A DNA stretch of 64,000 nucleotides from contig NC_087066.1 in assembly GCF_963678635.1 (NCBI RefSeq), positions 45,234,103-45,298,102 on the forward strand. The letters run 5' to 3'. Below are positions 22,964 through 33,239 of this stretch, in pieces. Below the pieces are notes generated by a model. That model was not told where the DNA came from. It was given only the letters and a program-made list of their open reading frames with translations, and ran no database searches. The position numbers and the translations under genes were made by a program. This stretch comes from Symsagittifera roscoffensis (taxonomy: Eukaryota; Xenacoelomorpha; Acoela; Convolutidae). The stretch's first letter is position 1. Each line of letters begins with the position of its first letter.

Positions 22964-24050
22964 CGGTGCGAAAGTCGAGAGGGACCAGGCAAACCTGGAA
23001 AGAGATCAAGCTATCCTCGAGAGGGATCAGGCAAGGCGTGATCTCAACATGATTAGGGCAGAGTACCAACAAGAGCAGAAGGTACGCGAAAATGAGGCGA
23101 ACTGTGAGTTGCTCAAGTCAGAGATTGAGAAGATTCAGAGGCGACAACGAGAGTTTGCGAGGCAGAAAGAGAAGGGAACGAGGACCGCAGAACAAGCAAC
23201 CGCAGGATCGAGGCCAGAGTCACGGATGGAGGTAGATGAAGTTCCTAGGTCCAGTGGACGATTCAAATTGGACCGAGTGGCTCAAGAACACATGAACGAG
23301 GGACTGGAAGTGTGGATACCACCCGAGCCGGTGCCCTCCGTGCGCGGTTTGGAGGCGGAACCGATAAGGCCATTGATGGAGGTCACACTACCGGGACATA
23401 CCCCGAAATCAACCCCTGGTAGTAGCCAAATCAGTGGGAGTTCATCACGTCTTAAGGAGCTACAAGATAGGTTACAGTTGAGAAACCGTGATGTTTCGAC
23501 ACGACAAGAGCGACCTTCCACCTGGAGGGACCACCCACTCAGGAGTGTCATAATCGCGAGCAACAAGAAGAACATGGATGGCGCATATCATAGACACAAC
23601 CGCATGGACTGGACCACGGCGAAGCGAGCGAGAAGGCATTGCTTCCATGATGCGTCTTGGGCCGAATATTACGCTCAGCCGAGAATAACAGAGGGTGCGG
23701 TCCACTTAATCATAGGTGACAGCCTGATACGGGTGCTGACCCGGATCCAGTCGCATTCTCAGGTGGGAGTCTTGAACTTTTCTGTAGCCGCAACACCTCA
23801 GATATTGGCGTCATTAGATATGTTGGACATAGAAAAGATGTACACGGTCACTCTGATGATGGGAACCAATGACGTGTCCAGAGGGGAATCGAGAAAGGTG
23901 ATGAGATTGCACGTGAAAATGAGTTGCATTCTTGAGGAGTTGAGGATTTATCTGGATCCCGTAATACTCACAATTTGCACTATCCCATACAATATGAAGA
24001 ACGACCAGCACGCGAAGGAGATGAATGAGAAGGTGCGCAACATAAGATAA
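22964..24050 (+). pseudogene. Accessory ORF: coiled coil and SGNH/GDSL-hydrolase-like domain 1
   Basis: After a frameshift at about 22,960 the frame gives repeated ERDQA heptad-like units and a coiled coil, and the open piece 23,049-24,050 (333 codons) follows. Residues 1-60 are coiled coil and 60-215 are polar and disordered-looking. From about residue 216 the sequence reads AVHLIIGDSLIRVLTRI (block I with the nucleophile Ser of G-D-S-L), then VLNFSVAAT (where a block II Gly would sit) and VTLMMGTNDVSRGE (block III G-x-N-D). A C-terminal D-x-x-H could not be placed with certainty. SGNH hydrolases are esterases; similar domains are known in some LINE ORF1 proteins. A duplication of about 31 bp at the end produces the TAA. 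Confidence 0.65.
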
Positions 24051-24063
24051 GACAAATAAGAAG

Positions 24064-25347
24064 GTGCGCAATATAAGACAAATGCAACAGAGGAGCGTGC
24101 TCCCGTCAGGTATCGGAGTGGCTGAATGGTGTCTTCCGGAGAAACATAATTACGCTAGAGTCGGACCTGCTGGAAACGGCCCAGTTCACCTTCGGTTGAC
24201 CCCGATACCCCCTCTCATAGGGGCGAGAGTCGACTCGAGAGATAGCTCAAGGAGCAGCCGGACCAGACAACCGGGATCCACACCGATGGAAGCCGAAGAG
24301 GCAGAGTCATCCACGCGACAAAGTTCGGTGGTATCCTCACTGGTGGTGGTGGATAACAAGAGAGTGGAGAGACCGGCAGAGACGAGCAGGGCGCGATATC
24401 TAGAGAGGGTAAAAGAACTGGATCTGGAGAATCTGGAATGCAGGCAGGAATTGGCGGAGGTACTGGGACTCAAGAACGTGTCGTACGAGGACTTGAGTCG
24501 ACACCACTGTGTGGATTGGTTGAAGGCCCACGAGGCGCACTTCTCAAGAGCAAGGATAATCGAGACGGCAGATCTGACTGAAATCTCGCTGAAGTCGATA
24601 ATGGGACCGATAAATTATAGGCCACTCAAGCTGATGGGGAGTCCAGGGCTCAGAGTGGAACCTCCCAAACATCGAACAAGCATAGCCAGAATCAGGTTGG
24701 CAACTCCTGCGCAGTTGAGAATGGTGGACAAGCTGCTGGAACCAAAAGACATGGCGCACCCAGTCACCGCCTACGAGGGCTCAAAACTACTAGCTGACCC
24801 AAGGTATGGAAAATCCTGTGGAAACTCACAGTTGACCAAGACATTGGCAGTGTATGATCGATCGGATCCAGGAGCTGCGAGGGTAATCATCGTGGCGGGT
24901 TCAGATTTCGAGGGGAAGTCCCCTACGCTGTTTTGGCCGGAAACTTTAGTGTATTTGCTGCCCTGTGCGGAGTTGAACCAGATGCTGACCCTAAAGGTGG
25001 CAATTAAGTCAGAGATGCTTTGCGAGCCAGAGCTGCTGCTATTTGCGGGAGTGAATGACCACTTGCATGCGGCACGACTTCTGGAGCATCTGAAAGGTGA
25101 CGCACCAACGCCCAAGAAGATCTGGGATGCTATCCAGACATTGTTTGCTGCGAGGAATGAGGTGCAGGAAAATGTGACTTCTCGATTCGTGTCCAAGAAA
25201 AAGGTGGCGTTCACAACATCCCCGGGATACGCGAGCATTCCGCCTGCTTTGCAGTTTGTGTACGCTATCTTGATCCTGATAGCGGAAGGGCACGCGTGGC
25301 GGGTACTGATGGCAGCCCCAATCGCGGGCTGGAGCCGACGAACTTGA
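24064..25347 (+). pseudogene. Accessory ORF: second hydrolase-like domain (longest intact piece, 427 codons)
   Basis: Residues 1-140 are disordered-looking with an SRDSSRSSRTR stretch, and about 115-160 are helical. From about residue 270 the sequence reads AARVIIVAGSDFEG, a WPETLVYLLPCAEL helix, and PELLLFAGVNDHLHAARLLEHL. The strand-turn pattern (-IIV-GS--, then -LL--G-ND-L-A) resembles blocks I and III of the preceding SGNH-like domain, so it may be a second, diverged copy of that fold. The second half has FTTSPGYASIPPALQF and RVLMAAP. A one-base shift at about 25,320 ends the frame; coding continues at 25,296. Confidence 0.5.
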
Positions 25348-26054
25348 GACTTCTCAAGTCGGCATTGACAGCGGCATGGGCGGATGTGTCTCATGCCTTG
25401 AGAAGGTTCTATGAGTTGGCAGACAATCTCATTAGTTTGGATGAGGTCCTCTTACTCGAGATTTCGAATTTCGCTCGGCTGCTGAAGCTCAATCCGGAAA
25501 TAAATGACAATCACCCGACAATAGGCCACTTGACAGCCAGCGTGTGGTTCCGAGGTATGGATTTGACAATCACAAGCAAAGCGAAGGGACCGAGTAATGA
25601 GAGGAAGAACGTGGCTGCGGCCGAAAAACAGTTAGAATCGATGGGATATCGTCTGACACAGAAAAGAGGCAGATGGCCGTTCCTGACCCCAAGGCTTGAG
25701 AACGCCATAGATAAGACGCGGGAGAGTGCACCACCTCTCATCAAGCAGGTATGGGAGTTTCTTGAGGGGCAGCTGGAGGTGGCAGAGAGCAGCGAAATGA
25801 CGGTGGAAAGATTCGTCACGGCGGCAAACGAAATCACTATTGGGGGATTCTGGAGGGAACATGCGAAGGACGAGCTGAGAACGAGGAAGAATCACGAGAT
25901 CTTGAGACTCTTGAGCCCTTGTTGGGAGAAGAGATACATGGTTAGGGTGTTCTATGCGAGGGACACCATATTCGAGGCCTTCGTGCAGGAATTGTTATAC
26001 CTGCCCATAAGTCTCTTGCTGGCCCTGTACCTGGTTTATCCCAGTTATCTGTAA
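25296..26054 (+). pseudogene. Accessory ORF, continuation (unrecognised, helical)
   Basis: 252 open codons continuing the preceding piece after the frameshift. Mostly helical, with a basic middle (KRGRWPFLTPRLENAIDKTRE) and a hydrophobic end (PISLLLALYLV) just before TAA at 26,052. The hydrophobic end is short and the frame continues in another phase, so I do not call it a membrane anchor. No known family recognised. Confidence 0.5.
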
Positions 26055-26056
26055 AC

Positions 26057-26707
26057 ATGGGTCCGGCGTACATGTTCAGCAGGGGTGTGGAGACACTTAG
26101 AATAGATGGGTACTTAACGCTGGTACTTTTGACTCACGGGGAGCTGGTGGCATTTCGTCGATTGATGAAATATGGGGAATGCCTGTCGATGGGGAAGACT
26201 CACCCAAGTGCACAAACCTACACAAACAAGTGCGCTGCCGGACTAAAGACGTTGCTGGTGGAGTATCTCCTGATGCAAAATCGATACTTGACTGGCGAAG
26301 AAAAGAATCCTAAGACGAGGTAAGAACTGAAGGAGGCGAATGGTGGCCTTCCTCTATTGACTGACCTGTGTCTGGCCATGATATCTGACCTATTGGGGAT
26401 GATCAGGGGGCTTGGCGAGGTCATATTCCGCATCTTTGGGCCGGCGGTGACATATGCCTTTCCTCACCCGCTCGTGGTGGCGTACCGTAACTCAGTGGTG
26501 CACGTGAGTCTGATAAGTGTGCTAGACGGGACAGCGCTAAACTGGTGCAGACAGGGGGAGCTGAGGGCACGGATGAGCGACACGGTACTCTTCGGGAAAA
26601 TCAAGGACCCCGAGTTATTAGTGTTCAATTTCCGGGAACAATTGCAGTGTAGAATGGGGAGAAACGTGAAGGTCCCATTGAAGCTTACCCCAAGTTCTGG
26701 AGTTTGA
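26057..26707 (+). pseudogene. Accessory ORF, continuation (unrecognised)
   Basis: Two pieces in one frame, 26,057-26,323 and 26,357-26,707, separated by TAA 26,321-26,323. The preceding frame shifts by one base at about 26,050. It contains segments such as YMFSRGVETLRIDGYLTL and LLVEYLLMQNRYLTGEE, and later DGTALNWCRQGELRARM. The last reminds one of capsid-like text (DGTAL-W), but no zinc knuckle or capsid fold can be supported. Unknown function. Confidence 0.45.
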
Positions 26708-26997
26708 ATCCCTTAGCAGCAGACAAGCAAGAGATCTTGGGAATCCCGGCGTGGAAAGGGAGTTTTGAGCTGGTAAAGAGGGAATTAGAAATGCTACTAG
26801 AGAAAGAGGTTTTGACCACCACTGTCCCGGATTTCCCGATGGTCAGGAGAATGACCTTGGGGATGAATAGCCCACTAGTGGTCCCATCCCTGTACGCAAG
26901 AGCCACGGTGGAGAAGCAGCAGAAGGAGTTCACCGACGGTTGGGATCCCTTGTTTATCGGATTATCAGCAGCGGTTTACTTATTTTCACACGTGTGA
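26704..26997 (+). pseudogene. Accessory ORF, continuation (unrecognised)
   Basis: Overlaps the preceding piece by four bases in another frame, the mark of a one- or two-base indel. 97 codons: AADKQEILGIPAWKG, RELEMLLEKEVLTTTVPDFP and DGWDPLFIGLSAAVYLF. Ends TGA at 26,995. No domain recognised. Confidence 0.45.
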
Positions 26998-27034
26998 TAT
27001 CAAGATAAACTCGTGGACGACGCAAGCGAAGAAG

Positions 27035-27526
27035 ATGAGAGGTTCAATGCCTCCGAAGTTCGAGGTTCGTGATATCTTGAGGACGCTCGATCAAGCGGAA
27101 CTGGAGAACATGCTACCGGTTTGGGACAATGGGAGAGTGATCGTAGAGGAGGGACACATCGCTCTAAAAGACGAGATGAGGTTCGCCACGAGGAAGTACC
27201 GAGCGCCCTATGGACTGGAACAAGTCTAGATGAAACAAGAAGAGAAGGAACTGGATGCAGCAGGCCCCTTTTACGTAGCCCTGAGCAATTGTAAGAAGCT
27301 GGACCCGGCAACCCCCTCACCCTTATCAATAGGCACCACTGGAGACAGGAGAAGCAACCCCGTTGAGGATAGGTTCAAGGACACACTTGAGAAAGGGCGG
27401 GCTGAGTCAGAGGAAGGAGAGAGTATGGATGAGACTCTCAGTGAAGTGAAGAAGAAATGGAGGTGGGAAACACACCAGACCAGGGTCCAGCTGAAAGGGA
27501 CTTTACTACGCACGACTTCAGTGTAG
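27035..27526 (+). pseudogene. Accessory ORF, continuation (unrecognised, acidic tail)
   Basis: 27,035-27,229 and 27,230-27,526 lie in the same frame with an in-frame TAG at 27,227-27,229. The first carries PPKFEVRDILRTLDQAEL and RFATRKYRAPYGLEQV; the second is acidic (ESEEGESMDETLSE). No domain recognised. Confidence 0.45.
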
Positions 27527-27990
27527 ACCATTGGGCAAACACGGCCACGTCACCCCTGGAATCCCCTCGGAAAGACTTGGAATTGCCACTGACCAGCGAA
27601 ACCTCCAATATGGGGATGATCGTCTTGAGTGCCAAAGAAAGTAAGAAGAATGCTTTCGAGGGCAACAAATGGATGTTCCTGAATACTCTGGACAAGAAGA
27701 TGTGGCGGAAATTCTTGAGTGAGTTTAACCAGAAAGCGAAAAGCGAGGCTACGCTGGAGAGCTTCAAAGAAGAGTTATGAAACACGGTGGTGAAGTTCGA
27801 AGAACCAGCTTTGATGGGCATTGGACTGGACGAAAAGGTGAGAAAGGAGCTGTTGAACAAGATGATCAAGCTGAGGGAAACGGATCAGGAGACCAAAGAT
27901 GACGACTGTAAAGACAGCTCTGCTCTGAAACAAAAAGCTGATAATAAAATGCTTAAGTTTGGGAGGATAAGGTTAACACTAGTAATATGA
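27457..27990 (+). pseudogene. Accessory ORF, continuation (unrecognised)
   Basis: 27,457-27,780 continues after a frameshift near 27,460; TGA 27,778-27,780 interrupts, and the same frame goes on as 27,787-27,990. Polar, Lys/Glu-rich and helical (NKWMFLNTLDKKMWRKFLSEF). No domain recognised. Confidence 0.4.
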
Positions 27991-28322
27991 TTAAAGATTT
28001 TAATATCCTTAAGGCTCGAGAAGGAGGGAATCATTATTGGAAAGAGGACTTAGCGAAGAACGTGAGCCTGAATCTTCACAACTCCTTTTGCTTGAACAGG
28101 GAATCGAAAGTGAAGGGTTTGCCAAACCAGGCAAAGAGGTTGCAAGAGCAGAGGGAGTTGATGCGGTCCTACGAACAACTAAAAGATTGGGAAGAGATCG
28201 TAATCAGCTCCGATGATGAGGAAGCGCTGCTAAGGCAGATTATGGTGTCAAACGCATCAGGGCATAGCTCCTCAAAGGCAAGGAATACGATAAGAGCAGG
28301 GAGCTCAGTGAGGGACTCTTGA
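27987..28322 (+). pseudogene. Accessory ORF, C-terminal end
   Basis: 111 codons, helical and charged (RLQEQRELMRSYEQLKDWEE), ending SSVRDS and TGA at 28,320-28,322, only six bases before the polypurine tract. This position fits the end of the last ORF of a retroelement. No domain recognised. Confidence 0.45.
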
Positions 28323-28327
28323 GTCTT

Positions 28328-28345
28328 GAGAGGGAAGGGAAGGGG
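28328..28345 (+). promoter_or_regulatory. Polypurine tract (plus-strand primer)
   Basis: GAGAGGGAAGGGAAGGGG lies six bases before TGTG of the 3' LTR. Such purine runs prime plus-strand DNA synthesis in LTR retroelements. Its position supports the LTR start chosen here. Confidence 0.7.
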
Positions 28346-28351
28346 CTCGAG

Positions 28352-29239
28352 TGTGAACTCGGATGAAATCTGAGTAGCAACGCGAGAAACATGATTTTGG
28401 GGAGAAATGGAATTTGTCAAAATTTCAAATTGGGCATGTCATGCTCAACTTTCTCGCGACAACTGAAAATCTCAGAAACATGAGATCAGAACAACCGAAT
28501 TACAATCGCTGGAAAATTATCGAAAAAAGCAGAGGGAAATTGTTATTAGCAATTTCCAGATATAATATCATAGTAGAGTAGAGCTGTCCTATTCTGAAAT
28601 AGAAGGCAGAACGATTGCGAACCAAGAAGATACAAATAAGAAGTGGACCAGAGTGAATCTTCTGTGGAAAGGTGGACAACCGAAGTCTCCCAATCACCCA
28701 ACCCCGAAGTTCGATTCTCAAGTTAAAACTCATTCTCCCCAGCTGAAACTTTTTGATTCAAAACTTTTCAAGTTATACTTGATTCCATTCATGCTAGAGT
28801 TGCTAGTTAATTTAGTTATTCCAAATCGCGATTGTGCCGGTATGTGAATACCCGATTTAATTTTCTTGAGTGTGCTTCATAATTGTTATGTTGAGGTAGG
28901 TAGAGTTTTAGGTTGATCCATCTGAAATGGATCAAAGTTCCACTGTCTAATAAAAAGTAACTAAAACGGAATATTCCGACCCTGTTTTTAACGACGTTCG
29001 CGAATTTTGGGTGTTTTGAGACCTAGGTATGGGGACGTTTTTTTTTCTAGAGGGGGGGTATTTTAGTAGTGGCCTTTAAGCTGTAACGAGGGTTTTAGTC
29101 TCATATCGCAAGTGAACCGAATTGGCTCCGACCGTTCGAGGTAGAAAAACACAAGAGATAGTGTCCCTGACTCTTGAGCCAATGGTTATTGGGCCTATTT
29201 TTTTAACCTCATATTTGATTTACGTAGGCGACTGTTACA
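28352..29239 (+). repeat. 3' LTR of the giant element
   Basis: Partner of 540-1422, ending GGCGACTGTTACA in both. An AATAAA at 28,949-28,954 (the 5' LTR has an A run instead) could be the polyadenylation signal. TGAAT follows, then LINE sequence. Confidence 0.8.
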
Positions 29240-30116
29240 TGAATTGGCTGAAAAGTTAACTATCAGATCGAGTGCAGATTGTATCATATCAGAACGAACT
29301 GTCAAAACCAGCCTCCATCAACCAAGGTGTACCTCAGGGGACGGTACTTGGACCACTGTCCTTCAATATGTCGTTGGACGAATTGAAGTGTCTCTACGAA
29401 AATGCTTGTCTAGTCAAGTTTGCAGACGACAAAAATCCGGTAATCGGCGTAAGAGGACTCGACGACCCTAGTCGAATCATTATTGAATTAATCTTCAAGT
29501 GGTGTATGGATCATAATTTTATTGTCAACGCCCTTAAATCTAAAGAAATGAGTTTCAATTTCAAAAAAAAGGTACCCTTAATCTGCTCAGATATCGAAAG
29601 CATACCGCTGGTTGAAAATATGAAAGTTTTGGGAATTATTATAGACAGCAGGTTAACTTTTCTACCACATGTATCCAAGACAACCAGTAGAGCTTCCGCA
29701 AACCTGTTCCTGCTTCTTAAACTAAAGCGATTGGGATATCGTGCAAATGACCTACCTTTGCTGTATCAGTCACTTGTTCTATCAGTCTTAACATACGGCT
29801 TGGAAGTATGGGGCGGCGCTGCGAAATCGGTTCTTAGAAAAGTGGACGCTGTTCAAAAACATGCTGTTCTTATGGTTATTGTAAAAGAATTTGTTCATAT
29901 CGAAGAACACATTGAAGGTCAAAGACGCGAGACTTCTGAATATTATCACTGAAATTGGTTCGATGCATCAACTATATGACATATTGCTGCATAGTCTGCA
30001 TAGGCGCGATTACTGTTCCGAACGAAAGGTTAAGAAAACGGCTACCGACTGCCGAAGTGGCAGTCAAAAAGGTGTATGGATCTATGTTTCCTGACAGCCT
30101 TTTGAATAAATTTTAG
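29240..30116 (+). pseudogene. LINE reverse transcriptase fragment (middle to C-terminus)
   Basis: Starts straight after the LTR in RT text (NWLKS, then LSDRVQIV after a one-base shift). 29,272-29,952 gives INQGVPQGTVLGPLSFNMSL (the QG..LGPLLF block) and LVKFADDKN (the F-A-D-D catalytic box, residue about 50), then KVLGIIIDSRLTF and LPLLYQSLVLSVLTYGLEVWGG. The tail 29,891-30,116 is in two further frames and ends TAG 30,114-30,116. 5'-truncated and frameshifted, so dead. The clade is not resolved (CR1/Jockey-like by the tail). Confidence 0.75.
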
Positions 30117-30846
30117 AAACTGACCCAAGGCTAAAGCCAGAAGGACCAAGGCACTGGTGAACTCGCTTGACTTATTCATTCATCATTTTCAGATGTTAAT
30201 TTGATTCTTTTCTTCTTCTTCAGAAAGGCGCCCGCGGATAATCCATCTTTTTGAACTAACCAAGATTCATTGCACTTAACATGCACCTGAATGACGGCCA
30301 AATTTTGTTGATTTTCATAGTTTTTCTGGCCACTGTCGATGGTGTAATTTACTAACCGGGAGAATACTATCAGCGATATCAATTGCTTTATGAGGGGTGT
30401 GTTTGAGTATAAACTTTTATGAGTTCAAGAGAATTTATATTTTCATCGGACTCCTAATTAGTACTTTCTATTATCCTCCTGGCATCCAATCACAAAATCA
30501 CTAGAAATTGGTTTTCCATAAAGTTTTCTGAACCTTCATATAAAGTAAACTTTATCGGTAAACTTTATTGGTCGGTCAATTGATTACGTCCCATTTATCT
30601 ATCAACCATGTGCTTGCGTTCGATAGCGTTTGACCGATTTTGCTAGGGGGAGATAGCTCAATTAGTCATTACCTGGAGATTCATTGATCCAGGCTGTCTA
30701 ATCTTCCTTAGTAAGTGATCGTTTTCTGAATCAAGTTTTGTATTAAGTATTTAAAAAAATTATTTTCAAGCGAATTATTTAAATATGTATTTCGTGGCGG
30801 AACTATTTTATGGGAAATTGGTTAATGATGTGAATGTTCAATAACT
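30117..30846. other. 3' flank of the LRR-Ig gene
   Basis: AT-rich, no coding signal. It probably contains the 3' UTR of the minus-strand gene to the right. TTTATT at 30,564-30,569 reads AATAAA on the minus strand, about 280 bases after the stop codon. Confidence 0.5.
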
Positions 30847-33239
30847 TCAAGTTTCTGTCTCCTGAGAGTTTTGTTGCAAATTGACTTGCGAATCGACTGC
30901 AACAGCTTCAAGTGATCGTGGCTCAAATTCAGGTGGATCTATATACAAGGGTGTTGCTGGAAGCTTTGCAGGAACAGTTATACCATTCGTTACCGTGCCA
31001 GCTGCTACGTAGGGATGTGACATTTTTCTGAACAAAATGCCTCGAGGAGTTGGTGCCATCGGTTTATCCGCGTCAATATGAACTGCTATTGAGCTAGGCA
31101 AAGTTGTCGGCTGCGCTACAACCAAGTTGGTTGATCTCAGGTTTGCTGGCATGGTATTGGATCCAGTTTGTCTGAAATTATTTAAATTTTAGCTTAACTA
31201 AACACCATTTACCATCAAAAAACTGTAGAATGCTCCCACTTCACATTAGTCACCTTTGCAATGTTCCCGATATTTTTTGTGATTTTTTTTTTTGGAAAAT
31301 GAAGTTCAGAAAATAATCGTACGGTTGATACTTTTCTAGACCATACTAGACCATAAAAGTTACCAACAAAACTACAAGAAGCTCTCACCTCAAAGGTACA
31401 GCAGCTTTGTTTGAATTGTCAATGGTTGCTTGTTGGTTTCTTTGTAGTGACGTAAATTGCTGATATTGTGGTTTGGGCTGAGTCAATATGCCATTGGGCA
31501 GAGTTCTGGAACCAGCACAAGCGCTTGGACTCATTAGCCCTCCTATGGATAATTGTTTGTCTCCCGGGAAGCGAAAGTCTTCTACTGGTTTTCCATTCAC
31601 ATTCGAATACCGCATTTTTCTTTTTGGCTTGCAGCATTTACGTACCCTAGGTGAGCAAAAACAACACAGAATAAGAGTTAACAAAGCAAGAATAGCTAGT
31701 GGAAAAACAACAGCTGCGACAATTTTTGTCTTTTCAGTGGATGACAGCTGCTGGTTTACTGTTATTATGATTTCGATTGTAGTGTTCTTCACTATGTTGG
31801 AGGCAATGCACTGGATTCGCTGCGCATCTCCGATAGATACTTCGTCTATTATGAGTATTCCGTCATTGGTCACCGAGTATTTGCCCTAAAAACAGAAACA
31901 GCTCTTGATTTATTCAAAGTGGCTCAGAAGAAATTTCCGGTTAAAATTGTGTTGTCGGCCTTTCGTTTGTCTGCTTTAGTTTTGTCGGCTTAGTTACGAC
32001 ACAAAAAATCATGTGCTCTCAGCATTTTTCATAATAGTCGCAAGTATTGGTCATTGCAGTTTCAAGGCGGACTTAACACTTTTTCTTACAAAATCAATTT
32101 TTTACGTTTTTTTATGTTAGTGTTGTATCGCAATTGATGGGAAGCTTCGCTTCACCTCTGGGGAATTTTGTTGCAGTTAATTTGTTTTGCATGTAGAACG
32201 AAATGACAGTCTTAAGCTTGAGCAAAAAGAAGCGGACTTTCTTTGATGTCATAAAGTTTTAACGCTTTTTCCTGTACAATATTTAGTAACTTACTCTTGA
32301 GGATCCCTGTGATAGCCAGACACCATTTGATAGCTTGAAAGAGATAGTTGGATCTGGGTCTCCATTTGCAGAACATGGAATCATCCCGTGGTCATGCTCG
32401 TCCAGCACTATGTGTGTGCGTACTGTAATATCAATTTTAGGTGCTTCACATGCGAATTCGGGCGACTGAAGACGCGACAGTTGTTGGCCTTTCATAGCGA
32501 TTGGATACTTGCAAGCACCTTGGATGTCGATGTGCGACACGCTATGCTGACTGAAGTCTTCTTGAAGTGTCGAAATCCATTTCATGAGGCAGTTGCACCT
32601 AAGAGGGTTACCAGACAAGTTGATTTTAAGTTTGCTGTATCTGTTGGAATTGTAAATCAGATTCGCAATTGACTCTTTCCGAAGAGACTCAATCAAGTTG
32701 TTAGAAAAATCGAGCGTAATTTGTTGCTGTCTCACAATTATATCTTGGAATAGGTTAGGAGGAATTTCGGTTAATTTATTCTTAGAAATGTCGAACTCCT
32801 GCAAATTGTTCATTGATCGCAGGAATCTGGGCGATACAAAGCTAATCCGGTTAGCTTTTAGGTTGATATGTTCCAATGTCAGCGGAGTATAAAAATCTAG
32901 TTTCTCCATTCGGTTGTAGTCAAGATTCAAGAATCTTAGTTTTTGTAAGGGAAGGAAAGAGTTTTCGTCTATATGCTGTATGTGGTTTTTGTTCAGAGTC
33001 AGTCTCTCGAGATCTCCGCGGTCGACAAAATCACTGCTCTTGATAGAACTGATTTCTTTCGAAGATAATAGTGCGGCTGTTGCGTTCTTAGGGATTCTTG
33101 GAATTCGGTCGAAAGTAATCCTCGTGTCGATGCAATCGAAAATACGATCTTGGAAAGTACAAGGCAGATATGTTGTAAAATAACTGGAAAGACTTGAAAA
33201 TAAAATCAACAAATATGTAATGTACTTTAATGGACTCAT
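30847..33239 (-). CDS. LRR-Ig type I transmembrane protein, three coding exons
   Basis: Exons on the minus strand: 33,239-32,295 (ATG, 315 codons, phase 0), 31,885-31,389 and 31,171-30,847 (TGA). Donors are AGA|GTAAGT and GAG|GTGAGA; acceptors end TTTTTAG and TTTCAG. The frame stays open across both joins and gives 588 residues. Residues 1-22 form a signal peptide. A Cys-bearing cap is followed by about five leucine-rich repeats (LERLTLNKNHI, LRFLNLDYN, LQEFDISKNKLTEIP), then a C-terminal LRR cap (NPLRCNCLMKWI). One Ig domain follows (MIPCSANGDP to RIQCIASN, split by intron 1), a membrane span (about 369-391) and a cytoplasmic tail of about 195 residues. The layout is that of LRR-Ig adhesion or signalling receptors (kekkon, LINGO, LRIT type). 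The exact orthologue is not resolved. Confidence 0.85.
31949..32160 (+). repeat. Dispersed repeat in intron 1 of the LRR-Ig gene
   Basis: Begins with the TTGTCGG...TTTTGTCGGCTTAGTT segment and ends GTTGTATCGCAATTGATGGGAAGCTTCGCTTCACCTCTG. The same head and hairpin-bearing tail occur inverted at 57,445-57,704, and parts recur near 36,668, 43,420, 44,135, 56,080, 61,825 and 63,283. A non-autonomous element of unknown class. Confidence 0.6.

Larger units (their letters stand above)
540..29239 (+). mobile_element. Giant Ty3/gypsy-like LTR retrotransposon, decayed, about 28.7 kb
   Basis: Two direct repeats of 883 and 888 bp (540-1422 and 28,352-29,239) bound gag, protease, RT, RNase H and integrase coding pieces in gypsy order, followed by about 7 kb of extra coding sequence. 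A polypurine tract precedes the right repeat. Usual gypsy elements are 4-10 kb, so this one is three to six times longer. The excess comes from a repeated gag-protease-RT array (2,410-16,735) and from accessory ORFs (21,177-28,322). Many stops and frameshifts mean it is not autonomous now. No target duplication could be recognised: the flanks are TTTAA on the left and TGAAT on the right. Nesting of several elements was considered, but no further LTR pair is visible inside. Confidence 0.8.

Noticed and set aside
25296-28322. Envelope gene in the accessory region of the giant element
   Set aside because: No signal peptide, no Cys-rich ectodomain and no convincing membrane span. The one hydrophobic stretch (about 25,990-26,050) is short and followed by more coding text.
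2410-28322. Variant genetic code as the reason for the many in-frame stops
   Set aside because: All three stop codons interrupt frames, frameshifts are just as frequent, and the phosphatase and LRR-Ig genes use the standard code cleanly.
31488-31889. 133-codon plus-strand ORF
   Set aside because: Antisense of exon 2 of the LRR-Ig gene, which has a spliced model with signal peptide, Ig cysteines and membrane span.
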